Origin: Gemmatimonadota bacterium
GTDB taxonomy: Bacteria; Gemmatimonadota; Gemmatimonadetes; Longimicrobiales; Gaopeijiaceae
Direction of reading: 5' to 3'
NCBI GenBank assembly: GCA_018678395.1
Contig: JAHHMJ010000318.1
Span: 1 to 16,741, forward strand
DNA: 16,741 nt
Shown: one piece after another, positions 7,481 through 14,358 of the stretch
Layout: the number at the start of each line of letters is the position of its first letter
How positions within the stretch are numbered: position 1 is the stretch's first letter
Program-made: the position numbers and the translations under genes
The notes under the pieces: generated by a model
What the model was told of the DNA's origin: nothing
Seen by the model: only the letters and a program-made list of their open reading frames with translations
The model's database searches: none

Positions 7481-8383
7481 ATGGCTGGAACCGCCACCAA
7501 GAGCCGTACGAAGCGGAAGGGCCGCAACCCGCTTGCGAGCTTCGACGCCAGCGTCGAGGAGCAGACTGCCCTCGACCAGTATCTTCGGGACGTCAGCCGC
7601 CACGAGCTGATCACCCCGGAGCAGGAGAAGATTCTCGGAGCCCGTGCCCAGAAGGGCGACGAGGACGCGGTCCAGGAGTTGGCGCGCGCCAATCTGCGCT
7701 TCGTCATCAGCGTTGCGAAGAAGTATCAGAACCGCGGTGTCTCGCTGACCGATCTCATTCAGGAAGGGAACGTCGGACTCGTCACGGCCGCCCGGAAGTT
7801 CGATCCGGAGCAGGGCGTGAAGTTCATTTCCTATGCCGTGTGGTGGATCCGTCAGGCCATCCTGGCGGCTCTCGCGAATCATGGCCGCTCGGTTCGCGTG
7901 CCGCTGAACCGGGCGAGCGATCTGGCGCGAATCTTTCGCGAGAAGGAGCGCCTCAAGCAGGAACTCGGACGTGAGCCCTCGCCCGAGGAGCTGAGTGCCG
8001 CCACCGACCTGACTCCGGAGCTCGTGGAGTCGCTGCAGACGCTGAACGCCGCCGAGATCCGTCTGGATGCGCCGATCGGCGACAGCGAGGACTCGCAGCT
8101 CGTCGAGCGGTTCATCACCGAGGAAGCCGCCGAGCCCGAGATCGAAGTCGAGAGCCGGCTCCTCACGGAGGCGGTGACCGAGGCGCTCGCCACGCTCGAT
8201 GCGCGGGACGCGAAGGTTCTGCGGCTCTACTTCGGGCTCGAGGGTGAGCGCGAGCACACCCTCGAAGAGATCGGCAACATGCTCGGCGTGACCCGCGAGA
8301 GGATTCGTCAGCTCCGCGATCGCGCCCTCCGTCGCCTGCGCGAGGGCGGTAAGGGTGCTGCGCTGGAGTCGTTCGCCGCGTGA
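7481..8383 (+). CDS. Sigma-70 RNA polymerase factor, short RpoD/SigA type without region 1.1
   Basis: A 300-residue sigma factor that directs RNA polymerase to promoters. Region 1.2 is at about 29-50 (LDQYLRDVSRHELITPEQE). Regions 2.1-2.4 span about 62-128, including NLRFVISVAKKY, LIQEGNVGL and ISYAVWWIRQAI. Regions 3.0-3.2 cover about 130-205, including the finger segment LDAPIGDSEDS. Region 4.1-4.2 is at about 231-287, with the helix-turn-helix TLEEIGNMLGVTRERIRQL. Region 1.1 and the non-conserved insert are absent; only a basic leader of about 25 residues precedes region 1.2. This layout and the YAVWWIRQ segment resemble the short primary sigma factors of Bacteroidota and Gemmatimonadota more than E. 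coli RpoD. Whether it is the primary factor or a group 2 alternative cannot be told from one window. Two hairpins follow the gene. Confidence 0.93.
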   Translation: MAGTATKSRTKRKGRNPLASFDASVEEQTALDQYLRDVSRHELITPEQEKILGARAQKGDEDAVQELARANLRFVISVAKKYQNRGVSLTDLIQEGNVGLVTAARKFDPEQGVKFISYAVWWIRQAILAALANHGRSVRVPLNRASDLARIFREKERLKQELGREPSPEELSAATDLTPELVESLQTLNAAEIRLDAPIGDSEDSQLVERFITEEAAEPEIEVESRLLTEAVTEALATLDARDAKVLRLYFGLEGEREHTLEEIGNMLGVTRERIRQLRDRALRRLREGGKGAALESFAA

Positions 8384-8391
8384 CCCGTCGG

Positions 8392-8409
8392 GTCGTGCTC
8401 GGGCACGAC
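8392..8409 (+). terminator. Hairpin just after the sigma factor gene
   Basis: A perfect 7-bp stem, GTCGTGC and GCACGAC, around a TCGG tetraloop, nine bases past the stop. It is followed at once by a larger hairpin (8417-8457). There is no U-run, so it may protect the mRNA 3' end rather than terminate. Confidence 0.4.
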
Positions 8410-8416
8410 GTGTACA

Positions 8417-8457
8417 CCGCGCCCCCCGGTCGGCCTCGAGCCGGTCGGGGGGCGCGG
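8417..8457 (+). terminator. Long GC hairpin between the sigma gene and rsgA
   Basis: Arms CCGCGCCCCCCG (8417-8428) and CGGGGGGCGCGG (8446-8457) pair perfectly over 12 bp. The 17-base loop holds a further 4-bp stem (CGGC/GCCG around CTCGA). It ends 14 bases before the rsgA GTG. Only a weak T-containing stretch follows, so it may be a U-poor terminator, a processing site, or a structure that tunes rsgA translation. Confidence 0.5.
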
Positions 8458-8471
8458 TCGTTCCAGGTCGG

Positions 8472-9428
8472 GTGAAGGTGCCCGACGACCTCTGGGGAGA
8501 AGTCCGGGAGTCGACCGGCGGGGTCTATCGGGTGTACCTCGACGACGGTTCCGAGGTGGAGGCCTTCCTTCGAGGACGCCTCAAGCGGGAAGCGCGTGCG
8601 GGTGACAAGGTCGTGATCGGCGACCGCGTTCGCATCGGGTCCGAGCATCAGGGCGACGAGATCGTCCGCACGATCGAGGAAGTCGCACCCCGTCGAACCC
8701 GGATCGTGCGTCGGTCGGGGCCGGGCCGAAAGCCAAAGGCCGTGGCAGCGAATCTGGATCGACTGGTCGTGGTGCAGTCGCTGCGCGCACCGGACCCACG
8801 GCTCGAGGTGATCGATCGTTTCCTCGTGCTGGCCGAGGTCGACGAGATCCCGGCACTTCTGGTGCTGAACAAGACGGACCTCGAGGGGGCGGCCGAGCAG
8901 GCGGATCTTCTCGAGGCCCTCTACCGCGACGTCGGGTACTCGGTGTTGCGTACGAGTCCGGTCACCGGAGAGGGCATTCCGGCCCTCGCCGAGGCGTTGT
9001 CCACGGGGGTGTCCGCGCTGGTGGGACCGTCGGGCGCCGGCAAGTCGACGCTGCTCAACGCCGTGGAACCCGGGCTCGAGCTCCGGACGGGGATCGTCTC
9101 ACGGGTGGCGGGTCGTGGCCGACACACGACGGTGTCATCTCGCATGATCCCCCTGAGCGGCGGCGGATTGGTGGCCGACACCCCGGGGTTCGGGGACGTC
9201 GGCCTGTGGGGCGTCGGTGAGGCGGAGCTGGAGCGCTGCTTTCCCGACATCGCCCGGTATGGCGAAGGGTGCCGGTTCCGCGGCTGTCGGCACCTCGAAG
9301 AGCCGGGCTGCGCGGTGAAGGAGGCCGTCGAGGAGGGTTGGATCGCGCCCTCGCGGCTGGCCTCGTTCAGTGCGCTTCGAGAGGAGGCTCGAGCGGACGC
9401 TCGGAAGGGTCGGCGTCCCGGGGAATGA
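8472..9428 (+). CDS. rsgA: Small ribosomal subunit-dependent GTPase A (RsgA/YjeQ)
   Basis: A 318-residue ribosome-maturation GTPase that helps finish the 30S subunit. An OB-fold-like N-terminal domain (about 8-75: GGVYRVYLDDG, FLRGRLKRE, GDKVVIGDRV) precedes a circularly permuted GTPase with motifs in the order G4 NKTD (133-136), G5-like TSPVTGEG (161-168), G1 GPSGAGKST (185-193), G2 HTTV (218-221) and G3 DTPGF (236-240). The C-terminal zinc knuckle is intact: C267, C272, H274 and C280 in GCRFRGCRHLEEPGC. Everything expected of the family is present. The start is a GTG; another GTG two codons later is possible, and the ribosome site is weak. Upstream lies a strong hairpin, so expression may be independent of the sigma gene. 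The 3' end overlaps the convergent ABC ATPase gene by 62 bases. Confidence 0.95.
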   Translation: MKVPDDLWGEVRESTGGVYRVYLDDGSEVEAFLRGRLKREARAGDKVVIGDRVRIGSEHQGDEIVRTIEEVAPRRTRIVRRSGPGRKPKAVAANLDRLVVVQSLRAPDPRLEVIDRFLVLAEVDEIPALLVLNKTDLEGAAEQADLLEALYRDVGYSVLRTSPVTGEGIPALAEALSTGVSALVGPSGAGKSTLLNAVEPGLELRTGIVSRVAGRGRHTTVSSRMIPLSGGGLVADTPGFGDVGLWGVGEAELERCFPDIARYGEGCRFRGCRHLEEPGCAVKEAVEEGWIAPSRLASFSALREEARADARKGRRPGE

Positions 9429-10188
9429 CGCGGGGGCTGCCCGTGGATTCATCGGTGCGAACGCTCAAGGGCCACCGGTAGACCTGCTCCAGCACCGGCT
9501 CCGTGTAGACCTCCGCGGGCACGCCCTCGGCGACGGCCTTTCCGCAGTCCATCAGCAGGATGCGGTCCGCGAAGCGGGCGGCCAGGTCCAGATGGTGTGT
9601 GATGAGCAGCACGGTCGTGCCCTCGTCGACAGCCCGCCGCAGAAGTCCGAGGATGGCCATCTCGTGACGGATGTCGAGGCTGGCCGTCGGTTCGTCCAAC
9701 ACGAGGGCGCGCGGGCGTTGCGCCAACGCCCGGGCGATGCGTACGCGCTGGAGCTCGCCCCCGGACAACGTCTGCACGTTACGCGACACGAGGTGCTCCA
9801 CGTCACAGCGTGCCAGCGCATCGTTCACGGCCGCGTGGTCCTCGGGCCCCTCGGCGCGTAAGGGGCCGAGGTGGGGGAAGCGCCCCATGGCGACGAGTGC
9901 CCGCACGGAGATGGGAAAGGGAATCGACTCCACCTGGGGGACGGCCCCGATGTTGCGAGCGAGTTCCCGGCGGTCCCACGCGGCGACGGGACGCCCGCCC
10001 ACGAGCATCTCGCCTCGTTCGGGCCGCACGATGCCCATGAGGGTCCGCATCAGCGTCGACTTGCCGGATCCGTTCGGACCGAGGACGGCGTACAGCGTCC
10101 CCGACGCGACGTCGAGTTCGACCCCGTCCAGAGCGGGCCCCCGGCTCCCGGGGTAGCGGACCACGAGGTCCCGCGCTTCGAACCTCAT
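9367..10188 (-). CDS. ABC transporter ATPase, BtuD/FecE-like (cobalamin or iron-siderophore import)
   Basis: A 273-residue nucleotide-binding subunit of a type II importer. Walker A GPNGSGKS (37-44), Q-loop Q85 (VPQVE), canonical signature LSGGE (141-145), Walker B ALVLDEPT (161-168), D-loop SLD and switch histidine in ITHH (196-199) are all intact. The tail from about 235 is longer than usual and polar, with no recognised domain. The ATG overlaps the permease stop by four bases (ATGA, 10185-10188), and GGAG lies six bases before it, so it is translationally coupled to the permease. It energises uptake by the permease and the BtuF-like binding protein. Cobalamin is the best substrate guess because of the binding protein; an iron chelate is the alternative. 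Confidence 0.93.
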   Translation of the reverse strand: MRFEARDLVVRYPGSRGPALDGVELDVASGTLYAVLGPNGSGKSTLMRTLMGIVRPERGEMLVGGRPVAAWDRRELARNIGAVPQVESIPFPISVRALVAMGRFPHLGPLRAEGPEDHAAVNDALARCDVEHLVSRNVQTLSGGELQRVRIARALAQRPRALVLDEPTASLDIRHEMAILGLLRRAVDEGTTVLLITHHLDLAARFADRILLMDCGKAVAEGVPAEVYTEPVLEQVYRWPLSVRTDESTGSPRVIPRDADPSERPLEPPLEAH

Positions 10189-11168
10189 GTCATGCTCCGA
10201 CGCAGCAGCACGAGGAAGACCGGTACGCCCACGAAGGCGGTGACGACGCCGATCGGGATCTCCGTGGAGCCGAGCAGCGTCCGTGCCCCGAGATCGGCGA
10301 GCACCAGAAAGGTGGCGCCGACCAGCAGGGACAGCGGCAGGAGGACCCGGTGGTCGGATCCGACCACCAGGCGGAGTGCGTGCGGAATCACGAGTCCTAC
10401 GAAACCGATCACGCCGGCGACGGCCACGCCGGCTGCGGTCACGAGCGAAGCCACGACGTACGCGGTGCGTTTGACCGACTCGACATCCGCGCCCAGATAG
10501 GCAGCCGACTCCTCGCCGACCGACAGCAGGTTGAGCGGTCGGGCGAGCCCCAGCAGGATGAGGGCGGCGGGCAGGGTGTAGGCCGCGGCCACGCCCACGT
10601 CGCTCCACGAAGCCCCGGCGACGCTGCCCATCATCCACAGCACGGCGCTGCGAACGGTGCGGGCTTCGGCGAGGGCCAGGATCATGGCGATGGCGGCGGA
10701 GAAGAAGGCTCCGACCACCACGCCCGCGAGCAGCAGGACCCGCACGTCGAGGCGGCGATCGGCCGATGCGGCGACGCCGAACACGAGGAGAATCGCGAGC
10801 AGGGCGCCGGCGAATGCGGCGAGTGGCAGCGCCCACGAACCCAGGGTCGTCAGGCCCAGCGCCAGGACGGCGACCGCGCCCGTGGCGGCCCCACCCGAGA
10901 TGCCGAGGATGTACGGCTCGGCGAGCGGATTGCGGAGCAGCGCCTGGAACGTCGCGCCGGCGAGCGCCAGCCCTCCGCCCACGAGCGCTGCGAGCAGGAC
11001 GCGGGGGACCCGGAGTTCGACGATGGTCGAGGCCAGGGCAGAGCCCCCGCCGAAGAGCGCCGCCAGGAGGTCGGCGGGCGGGACCTGCACCGAGCCCACG
11101 AAGATCCCCGCCATCCCCGCCGCGATCGGGGTCAGGGCGAGCGCACCGATCCGCAGGCGCCGGGTCAC
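10185..11168 (-). CDS. ABC transporter permease, BtuC/FecCD family
   Basis: A 327-residue polytopic inner-membrane protein with about ten hydrophobic segments. Family signatures are clear: GGGLALAGATFQALLRNPLAEP followed by ILGISGGA near the N-terminus, AAYLGADVESVK (the ATPase-coupling loop), IGFVGLVIPHALRLVVG with SDHRVLLP, and EIPIGVVTAFVGVPVF at the end. These fit BtuC/FecC/FhuB permeases that move cobalamin or siderophores. The start is a GTG (complement of 11166-11168) that overlaps the stop of the binding-protein gene by four bases. The first residues (MTRRLRIGALALTPIAAG) place a positive cluster before the first helix. The longer frame upstream is a shadow of the binding-protein gene. 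Confidence 0.94.
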   Translation of the reverse strand: MTRRLRIGALALTPIAAGMAGIFVGSVQVPPADLLAALFGGGSALASTIVELRVPRVLLAALVGGGLALAGATFQALLRNPLAEPYILGISGGAATGAVAVLALGLTTLGSWALPLAAFAGALLAILLVFGVAASADRRLDVRVLLLAGVVVGAFFSAAIAMILALAEARTVRSAVLWMMGSVAGASWSDVGVAAAYTLPAALILLGLARPLNLLSVGEESAAYLGADVESVKRTAYVVASLVTAAGVAVAGVIGFVGLVIPHALRLVVGSDHRVLLPLSLLVGATFLVLADLGARTLLGSTEIPIGVVTAFVGVPVFLVLLRRSMT

Positions 11169-12028
11169 CGGGAGGCCAGGTCGGGGTGGAGAGCCGCCGC
11201 CACCTGTCTGGCGGCTTCGACGATGCGCGGTCCGGGGAGCTCCACGAGGCCGCTCAGTACCTGGACCCGCCGTCCCTCCAGCAGTCGTGCATCGATGTCC
11301 GCGCCTTCGCTCAGCAGCACCACGTCGATCGCCCGCGTGGCGACCACCTCGGGGCTGACGGCGCCGAAGCGCCCCTCGATGTCGTCGAAGACGTTGATAC
11401 CGCCGGCCAGGGTGATGAGCTCGTCGATGTAGGTGCCCGACCCGGCGGACCACGGCGGGGAGCCCCCCATGAGATAGCCGGCGCGCACGGGGGGCCGCCC
11501 CGCGACCGCGGCTCGAACGGTGTCCAGGCCCGCTCGGAGGCGCGCGGCCAGTGGGCCGGAGCGATCGGGCAGCGCCAGCAGCACCCCGAGCTGTTCGACG
11601 ATGGTCCACACGTCGTCGAGGCGGTCGGGTCGCACGGCGACATGCGGGATCCCGAGGTCGTCGAGCCACCGCACGGTGGCCGGGTCCGAGTCGCCGCCGA
11701 AGCGGACGACGAGATCGGGGCGTGCCGCGGCCAACGCTTCGAGATCGGGCCCGAGTCCGCCGCCCACGGAGGGCAGGCCGGCCAGCTCGGGTTGGGAATC
11801 GTAGTCCGTGCGTGCGGCGAGGCGGTCGGTGGCTCCGAGCGCGATCACCGTTTCGGTCACCGAGGGCACGAGCGACACGACGCGCATGGCGGGAGCTTCG
11901 AGGCCGACGCGGCGCCCCTCGACGTCCATCAACTCGATGGCGTCCGGGCCCTCCGGAGGTGGGGAGCCCGCTTCACAGCCCCAGACGAAGGCGAGGAGGA
12001 ACAGCGCGATGAGGCGGGGAGCGGCCAC
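11165..12028 (-). CDS. BtuF-like periplasmic substrate-binding lipoprotein
   Basis: A 287-residue protein of the class III (BtuF/FepB) binding-protein fold. It begins with a lipoprotein signal, LIALFLLAFVWGC, with Cys18 as the likely lipid anchor; Trp at -2 is unusual for a lipobox. The first lobe has RVVSLVPSVTETVIALGATDRLAARTDYDSQP (49-80), close to the SLxPxxTExxxALGxxDrvvGrTdyc pattern of cobalamin binders, and PDLVV. The second lobe follows a long linking helix and contains SGTYIDELITLAGGINVFDD, VSPEVVATRAIDVVL and GRRVQVLSGLVELPGPRIVEAA. It would capture corrinoid or metal chelate and hand it to the permease. The start is a GTG (12028), one base after the stop of the upstream lipoprotein gene. 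The permease GTG overlaps its stop. Confidence 0.9.
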   Translation of the reverse strand: MAAPRLIALFLLAFVWGCEAGSPPPEGPDAIELMDVEGRRVGLEAPAMRVVSLVPSVTETVIALGATDRLAARTDYDSQPELAGLPSVGGGLGPDLEALAAARPDLVVRFGGDSDPATVRWLDDLGIPHVAVRPDRLDDVWTIVEQLGVLLALPDRSGPLAARLRAGLDTVRAAVAGRPPVRAGYLMGGSPPWSAGSGTYIDELITLAGGINVFDDIEGRFGAVSPEVVATRAIDVVLLSEGADIDARLLEGRRVQVLSGLVELPGPRIVEAARQVAAALHPDLASR

Positions 12029-12029
12029 G

Positions 12030-13055
12030 TCAGGCGCCCGACGGCCCGGCCTCCGGGTCGCAGCCCGCCTCGTAGACGGCCGACCACGCTCCGTCGGCGT
12101 TCTCCAGTACGGCCGCCCAGCGGGACGACGCCCCCATGACCTCGAGCAGCACCTCGGAGCGTCCGTCACCGTCCCAGTCGAACTGCTGGAAGAAGCGCGG
12201 GGCACCCTTCCCGTCGTCGCCCACGCGGCGGTACCAGACGTAGTCGATCCCCCACCGGGCCTGGAGGCGGGGCGACCCCATCACGAACAGGCTGTAGGCG
12301 ACGGGGGTGCCCGGGTCCTCGACGGCGAGACGATCCCGGAACATGAAGGTCGACGCGATCGAGGGTTCGACGCCGGGGCCCGTCCGGGTCACGACGAGGT
12401 CGGCCCTGGCGTCGGTGAGATCGTCCGGCCACAGCGCCGACTGCTGCATGATGGCGGTCTGGGCCAGCAGGCGGCTCGCCTCGCGGTGGGAGTCGAGGGG
12501 AGGCGGAAACGCACCCTCAGCGTGCTGCGCCTCCGGCTCCGATCCGCGCGCGAGCGCCAGGAATCGAGTGGCTCCCGCAGCCGCCGGGATCAACTCCGGT
12601 ACTCCCACGGCGGCGGTCCGGGGGACGCACCAGCCCGCGACCGATGCCACGGTGTCGGCTACCAGGGTGCCGACCCGAACGCCGTCCGCGAAGAGCGTGA
12701 ACTCGGTCCCGGGCGCCATTCGGCGTCGGGCGAAGTACGCGTCGTACCCCGGTGCGTCCGTCTCGGTGGATAGCGGCAGGATGCTGTCGCCACGGAACTC
12801 GAAGAGGGGGTACAGAGACAGCGTGGCGCCCGCCCGCGTACCCGCATAGAGCACCGATCCCTCCGGTAGCGGAGGAGGCGGAACCTCGCTGTCGGCCGCG
12901 AGGGAGTCCTCGGGAACCTCGAGATCGGCGCCGACCGTTGCGGGTGGAGGCGGTTGGAGGACGATCGACGCCCCTCCCCATTCCACGTTGTCGCAGCCCG
13001 CGGTCAGGGCTAGAATCACGAGGGACGCGAATGAGCGATGTGCAAGTCCCGCCAC
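12030..13055 (-). CDS. Hypothetical lipoprotein with an Asp-rich calcium-loop (FG-GAP/VCBS-like) motif, first gene of importer operon
   Basis: A 341-residue exported protein I cannot assign to a named family. It starts at a GTG (13055) with a short basic region and hydrophobic stretch ending in LTAGC, a good lipobox (Cys21). A Pro-rich low-complexity linker (about 34-64) follows. The body is mostly beta-type sequence with a Cys near the middle (GWCVPRT) and one near the end (EAGCDP), perhaps a disulfide. Near the C-terminus, FDWDGDGRSEVLLEVMG matches the DxDxDG loop of FG-GAP/VCBS beta-propeller repeats, a calcium-binding element, but only one copy is visible. It ends one base before the BtuF-like gene, so the two are cotranscribed. 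It may be a cell-surface partner of the importer, but that is only inferred from position. Confidence 0.75.
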   Translation of the reverse strand: MAGLAHRSFASLVILALTAGCDNVEWGGASIVLQPPPPATVGADLEVPEDSLAADSEVPPPPLPEGSVLYAGTRAGATLSLYPLFEFRGDSILPLSTETDAPGYDAYFARRRMAPGTEFTLFADGVRVGTLVADTVASVAGWCVPRTAAVGVPELIPAAAGATRFLALARGSEPEAQHAEGAFPPPLDSHREASRLLAQTAIMQQSALWPDDLTDARADLVVTRTGPGVEPSIASTFMFRDRLAVEDPGTPVAYSLFVMGSPRLQARWGIDYVWYRRVGDDGKGAPRFFQQFDWDGDGRSEVLLEVMGASSRWAAVLENADGAWSAVYEAGCDPEAGPSGA

Positions 13056-13109
13056 GTGTTCTGCTTCGCTTCGGGGGGCGCGGCCGACTGGGACCGCTCC
13101 CTTGGACGC

Positions 13110-13122
13110 TCCGGGATCCGGA
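13110..13122. promoter_or_regulatory. Dyad TCCGGGATCCGGA, first of a pair in the divergent intergenic region
   Basis: A 13-bp imperfect dyad with TCCGG arms, in the 155-base gap between the importer operon (minus) and the flavin reductase operon (plus). A very similar dyad lies at 13163-13176, with centres about 53 bp apart (close to five helical turns). This could be a paired operator site. Confidence 0.3.
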
Positions 13123-13162
13123 AAGAGTGGAAGCTAGCCCTGCCGCAATCGGCTGGCCAGCG

Positions 13163-13176
13163 TCCGGGAGCCCGGA
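13163..13176. promoter_or_regulatory. Dyad TCCGGGAGCCCGGA, second of a pair in the divergent intergenic region
   Basis: A perfect 6-bp inverted repeat (TCCGGG and CCCGGA) with a 2-base centre. It shares TCCGGGA and CCGGA with the dyad at 13110-13122. The 2-base spacer suits protein binding to DNA better than an RNA hairpin. Confidence 0.35.
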
Positions 13177-13210
13177 TGGGCCCTTCCCACCTTCCGACGC
13201 CGTCGAGGAC

Positions 13211-13696
13211 ATGACCTCTTCCCCTCCGGACGCCCGCTTGTTCCGACACGTCATGGGGCACTTCGGAAGTGGCGTGACCGTGGTCACCGCTGAAAGCGCC
13301 CCGATCCCGGTGGGCTTCACGGCGAGCTCGGTGGCGTCGTTGTCGCTGGAGCCGACGCTCGTGATGGTCGGCGTGGGCACGGACGGGGAGTCGCTGTCCG
13401 CGATCAGGGCGGCGGGCGCATTCGCGGTGAACATTCTCGCCCGCGATCAGGAGGCGCTGGCGATGCGGTTCGCGTCCGACAGGCGCGAGACGCGGTTCCG
13501 CGACCTCGAACTCGGCGTCGGCGTGACCGGGGCGCCCGTACTTCCGGGAGTCCTCGGCTGGCTCGATTGCCGGGTTCACGACGAATTCCCCGCCGGCGAT
13601 CACGTCGTGATGGTCGGTCGCGTCGAGGCCTGCGACGCCCAGGAGGGTGAACCGCTGCTCTACTTCCGCGGTCGTTTCGGAGGCTGGGCCTCGTGA
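13211..13696 (+). CDS. Flavin reductase-like domain protein (FMN-binding split barrel)
   Basis: A 161-residue protein of the flavin reductase/HpaC-like family. FRHVMGHFGSGVTVVTAE (11-28), GFTASSVASLSLEPTLVMVGV (35-55), FAVNILARDQ (71-80), GDHVVMVGRVEA (129-140) and PLLYFRGRFGGW (148-159) are the family's FMN-binding and dimer-core segments. Members use NAD(P)H to reduce free flavin for a partner monooxygenase, or act as flavin-bound electron-transfer proteins. No monooxygenase is encoded nearby. I start at the ATG at 13211, where homology begins; the ribosome site is poor (GAGG only two bases away). Its stop overlaps the GTG of the membrane-protein gene (GTGA, 13693-13696). It heads a coupled operon with an SbcCD-like pair, an unusual setting for this family. 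Confidence 0.9.
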   Translation: MTSSPPDARLFRHVMGHFGSGVTVVTAESAPIPVGFTASSVASLSLEPTLVMVGVGTDGESLSAIRAAGAFAVNILARDQEALAMRFASDRRETRFRDLELGVGVTGAPVLPGVLGWLDCRVHDEFPAGDHVVMVGRVEACDAQEGEPLLYFRGRFGGWAS

Positions 13697-14358
13697 GGCG
13701 GATCCTACCTCCCTTCATCGCGGGGGCGGTCGCCGTCCTCACGGCGGAGCTGACCCTCTCGCTCCTCCTCTTCGCCCGCCCCGGGTTTCTTCGTGCGCTG
13801 ACCGCGATCCTGGCGATCCAGCTCGCCTCGCTGGCCGTCGGCTTCGGGGTCGGGCCTCGGCGCGACGCCCAGGGAGCCTGGACGGTCGCGGCGGCCGTGT
13901 CCCTGCGATGGCGGTGGCTGTTCGCCGTCGCGTCGCTTGCGGTCGCCGCGGCGGCGGCGGCGGGGTGGAGCCTGCTGGGCGGTCTGGGTGGTACGGCCTT
14001 GCAGCGAGGGGTCGCGGTAGCAGCGTTGGGTGCGCTTCCCCTCATGACGCTCGGAGCCGTCCTGGGTGGAGTGGCGCAGCGGACCCCCAGCGCGCGCGTT
14101 GCGGTCTGGGCGGCGCTGGGCGGGGCATTCGGGGCGGCCCTGTTGGGTGGCGTACTCCTGACCCGCGTTCTCCCGGTGTCGATGCTCGTGGGAAGCGCGC
14201 TGTTCGTGTCGTTCGCGGCCATCCTGGATGGGGGCATCGATCGCGCGGAGTTCGACGAAGGCGCGGCGGAGGACGACGCGATCCTGTCGATCGACGCCCT
14301 GGCTCCCGAGGGCATCATCGCGATCGAGCGACTGGCCCCGGACCCGGAACGGGTGTGA
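13693..14358 (+). CDS. Hypothetical membrane protein with about six transmembrane helices
   Basis: A 221-residue Ala/Gly/Leu-rich protein I do not recognise. Probable membrane spans are at about 5-27, 32-54, 73-97, 106-128, 134-156 and 160-177. A charged, mostly acidic tail follows (about 181-221, with DRAEFDEGAAEDDA), likely cytoplasmic if the N-terminus (MRRI) is inside. No transporter or enzyme motif is visible. The start is a GTG overlapping the flavin reductase stop by four bases, with GGAGG nine bases before it. Its own stop overlaps the GTG of the SbcD-like gene in the same way, so the four genes are translated as one unit. It could anchor the downstream complex at the membrane, but nothing in the sequence shows this directly. 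Confidence 0.82.
   Translation: MRRILPPFIAGAVAVLTAELTLSLLLFARPGFLRALTAILAIQLASLAVGFGVGPRRDAQGAWTVAAAVSLRWRWLFAVASLAVAAAAAAGWSLLGGLGGTALQRGVAVAALGALPLMTLGAVLGGVAQRTPSARVAVWAALGGAFGAALLGGVLLTRVLPVSMLVGSALFVSFAAILDGGIDRAEFDEGAAEDDAILSIDALAPEGIIAIERLAPDPERV

Noticed and set aside
13056..13210. Possible cobalamin riboswitch before the BtuFCD-like operon
   Set aside because: Reading both strands, I find no GCCACTG B12 box; only loose resemblances (GGAAGGTGGGAAGG, CTGCCGCAATCGG) occur, in the wrong order or strand. A covariance-model search would settle it.
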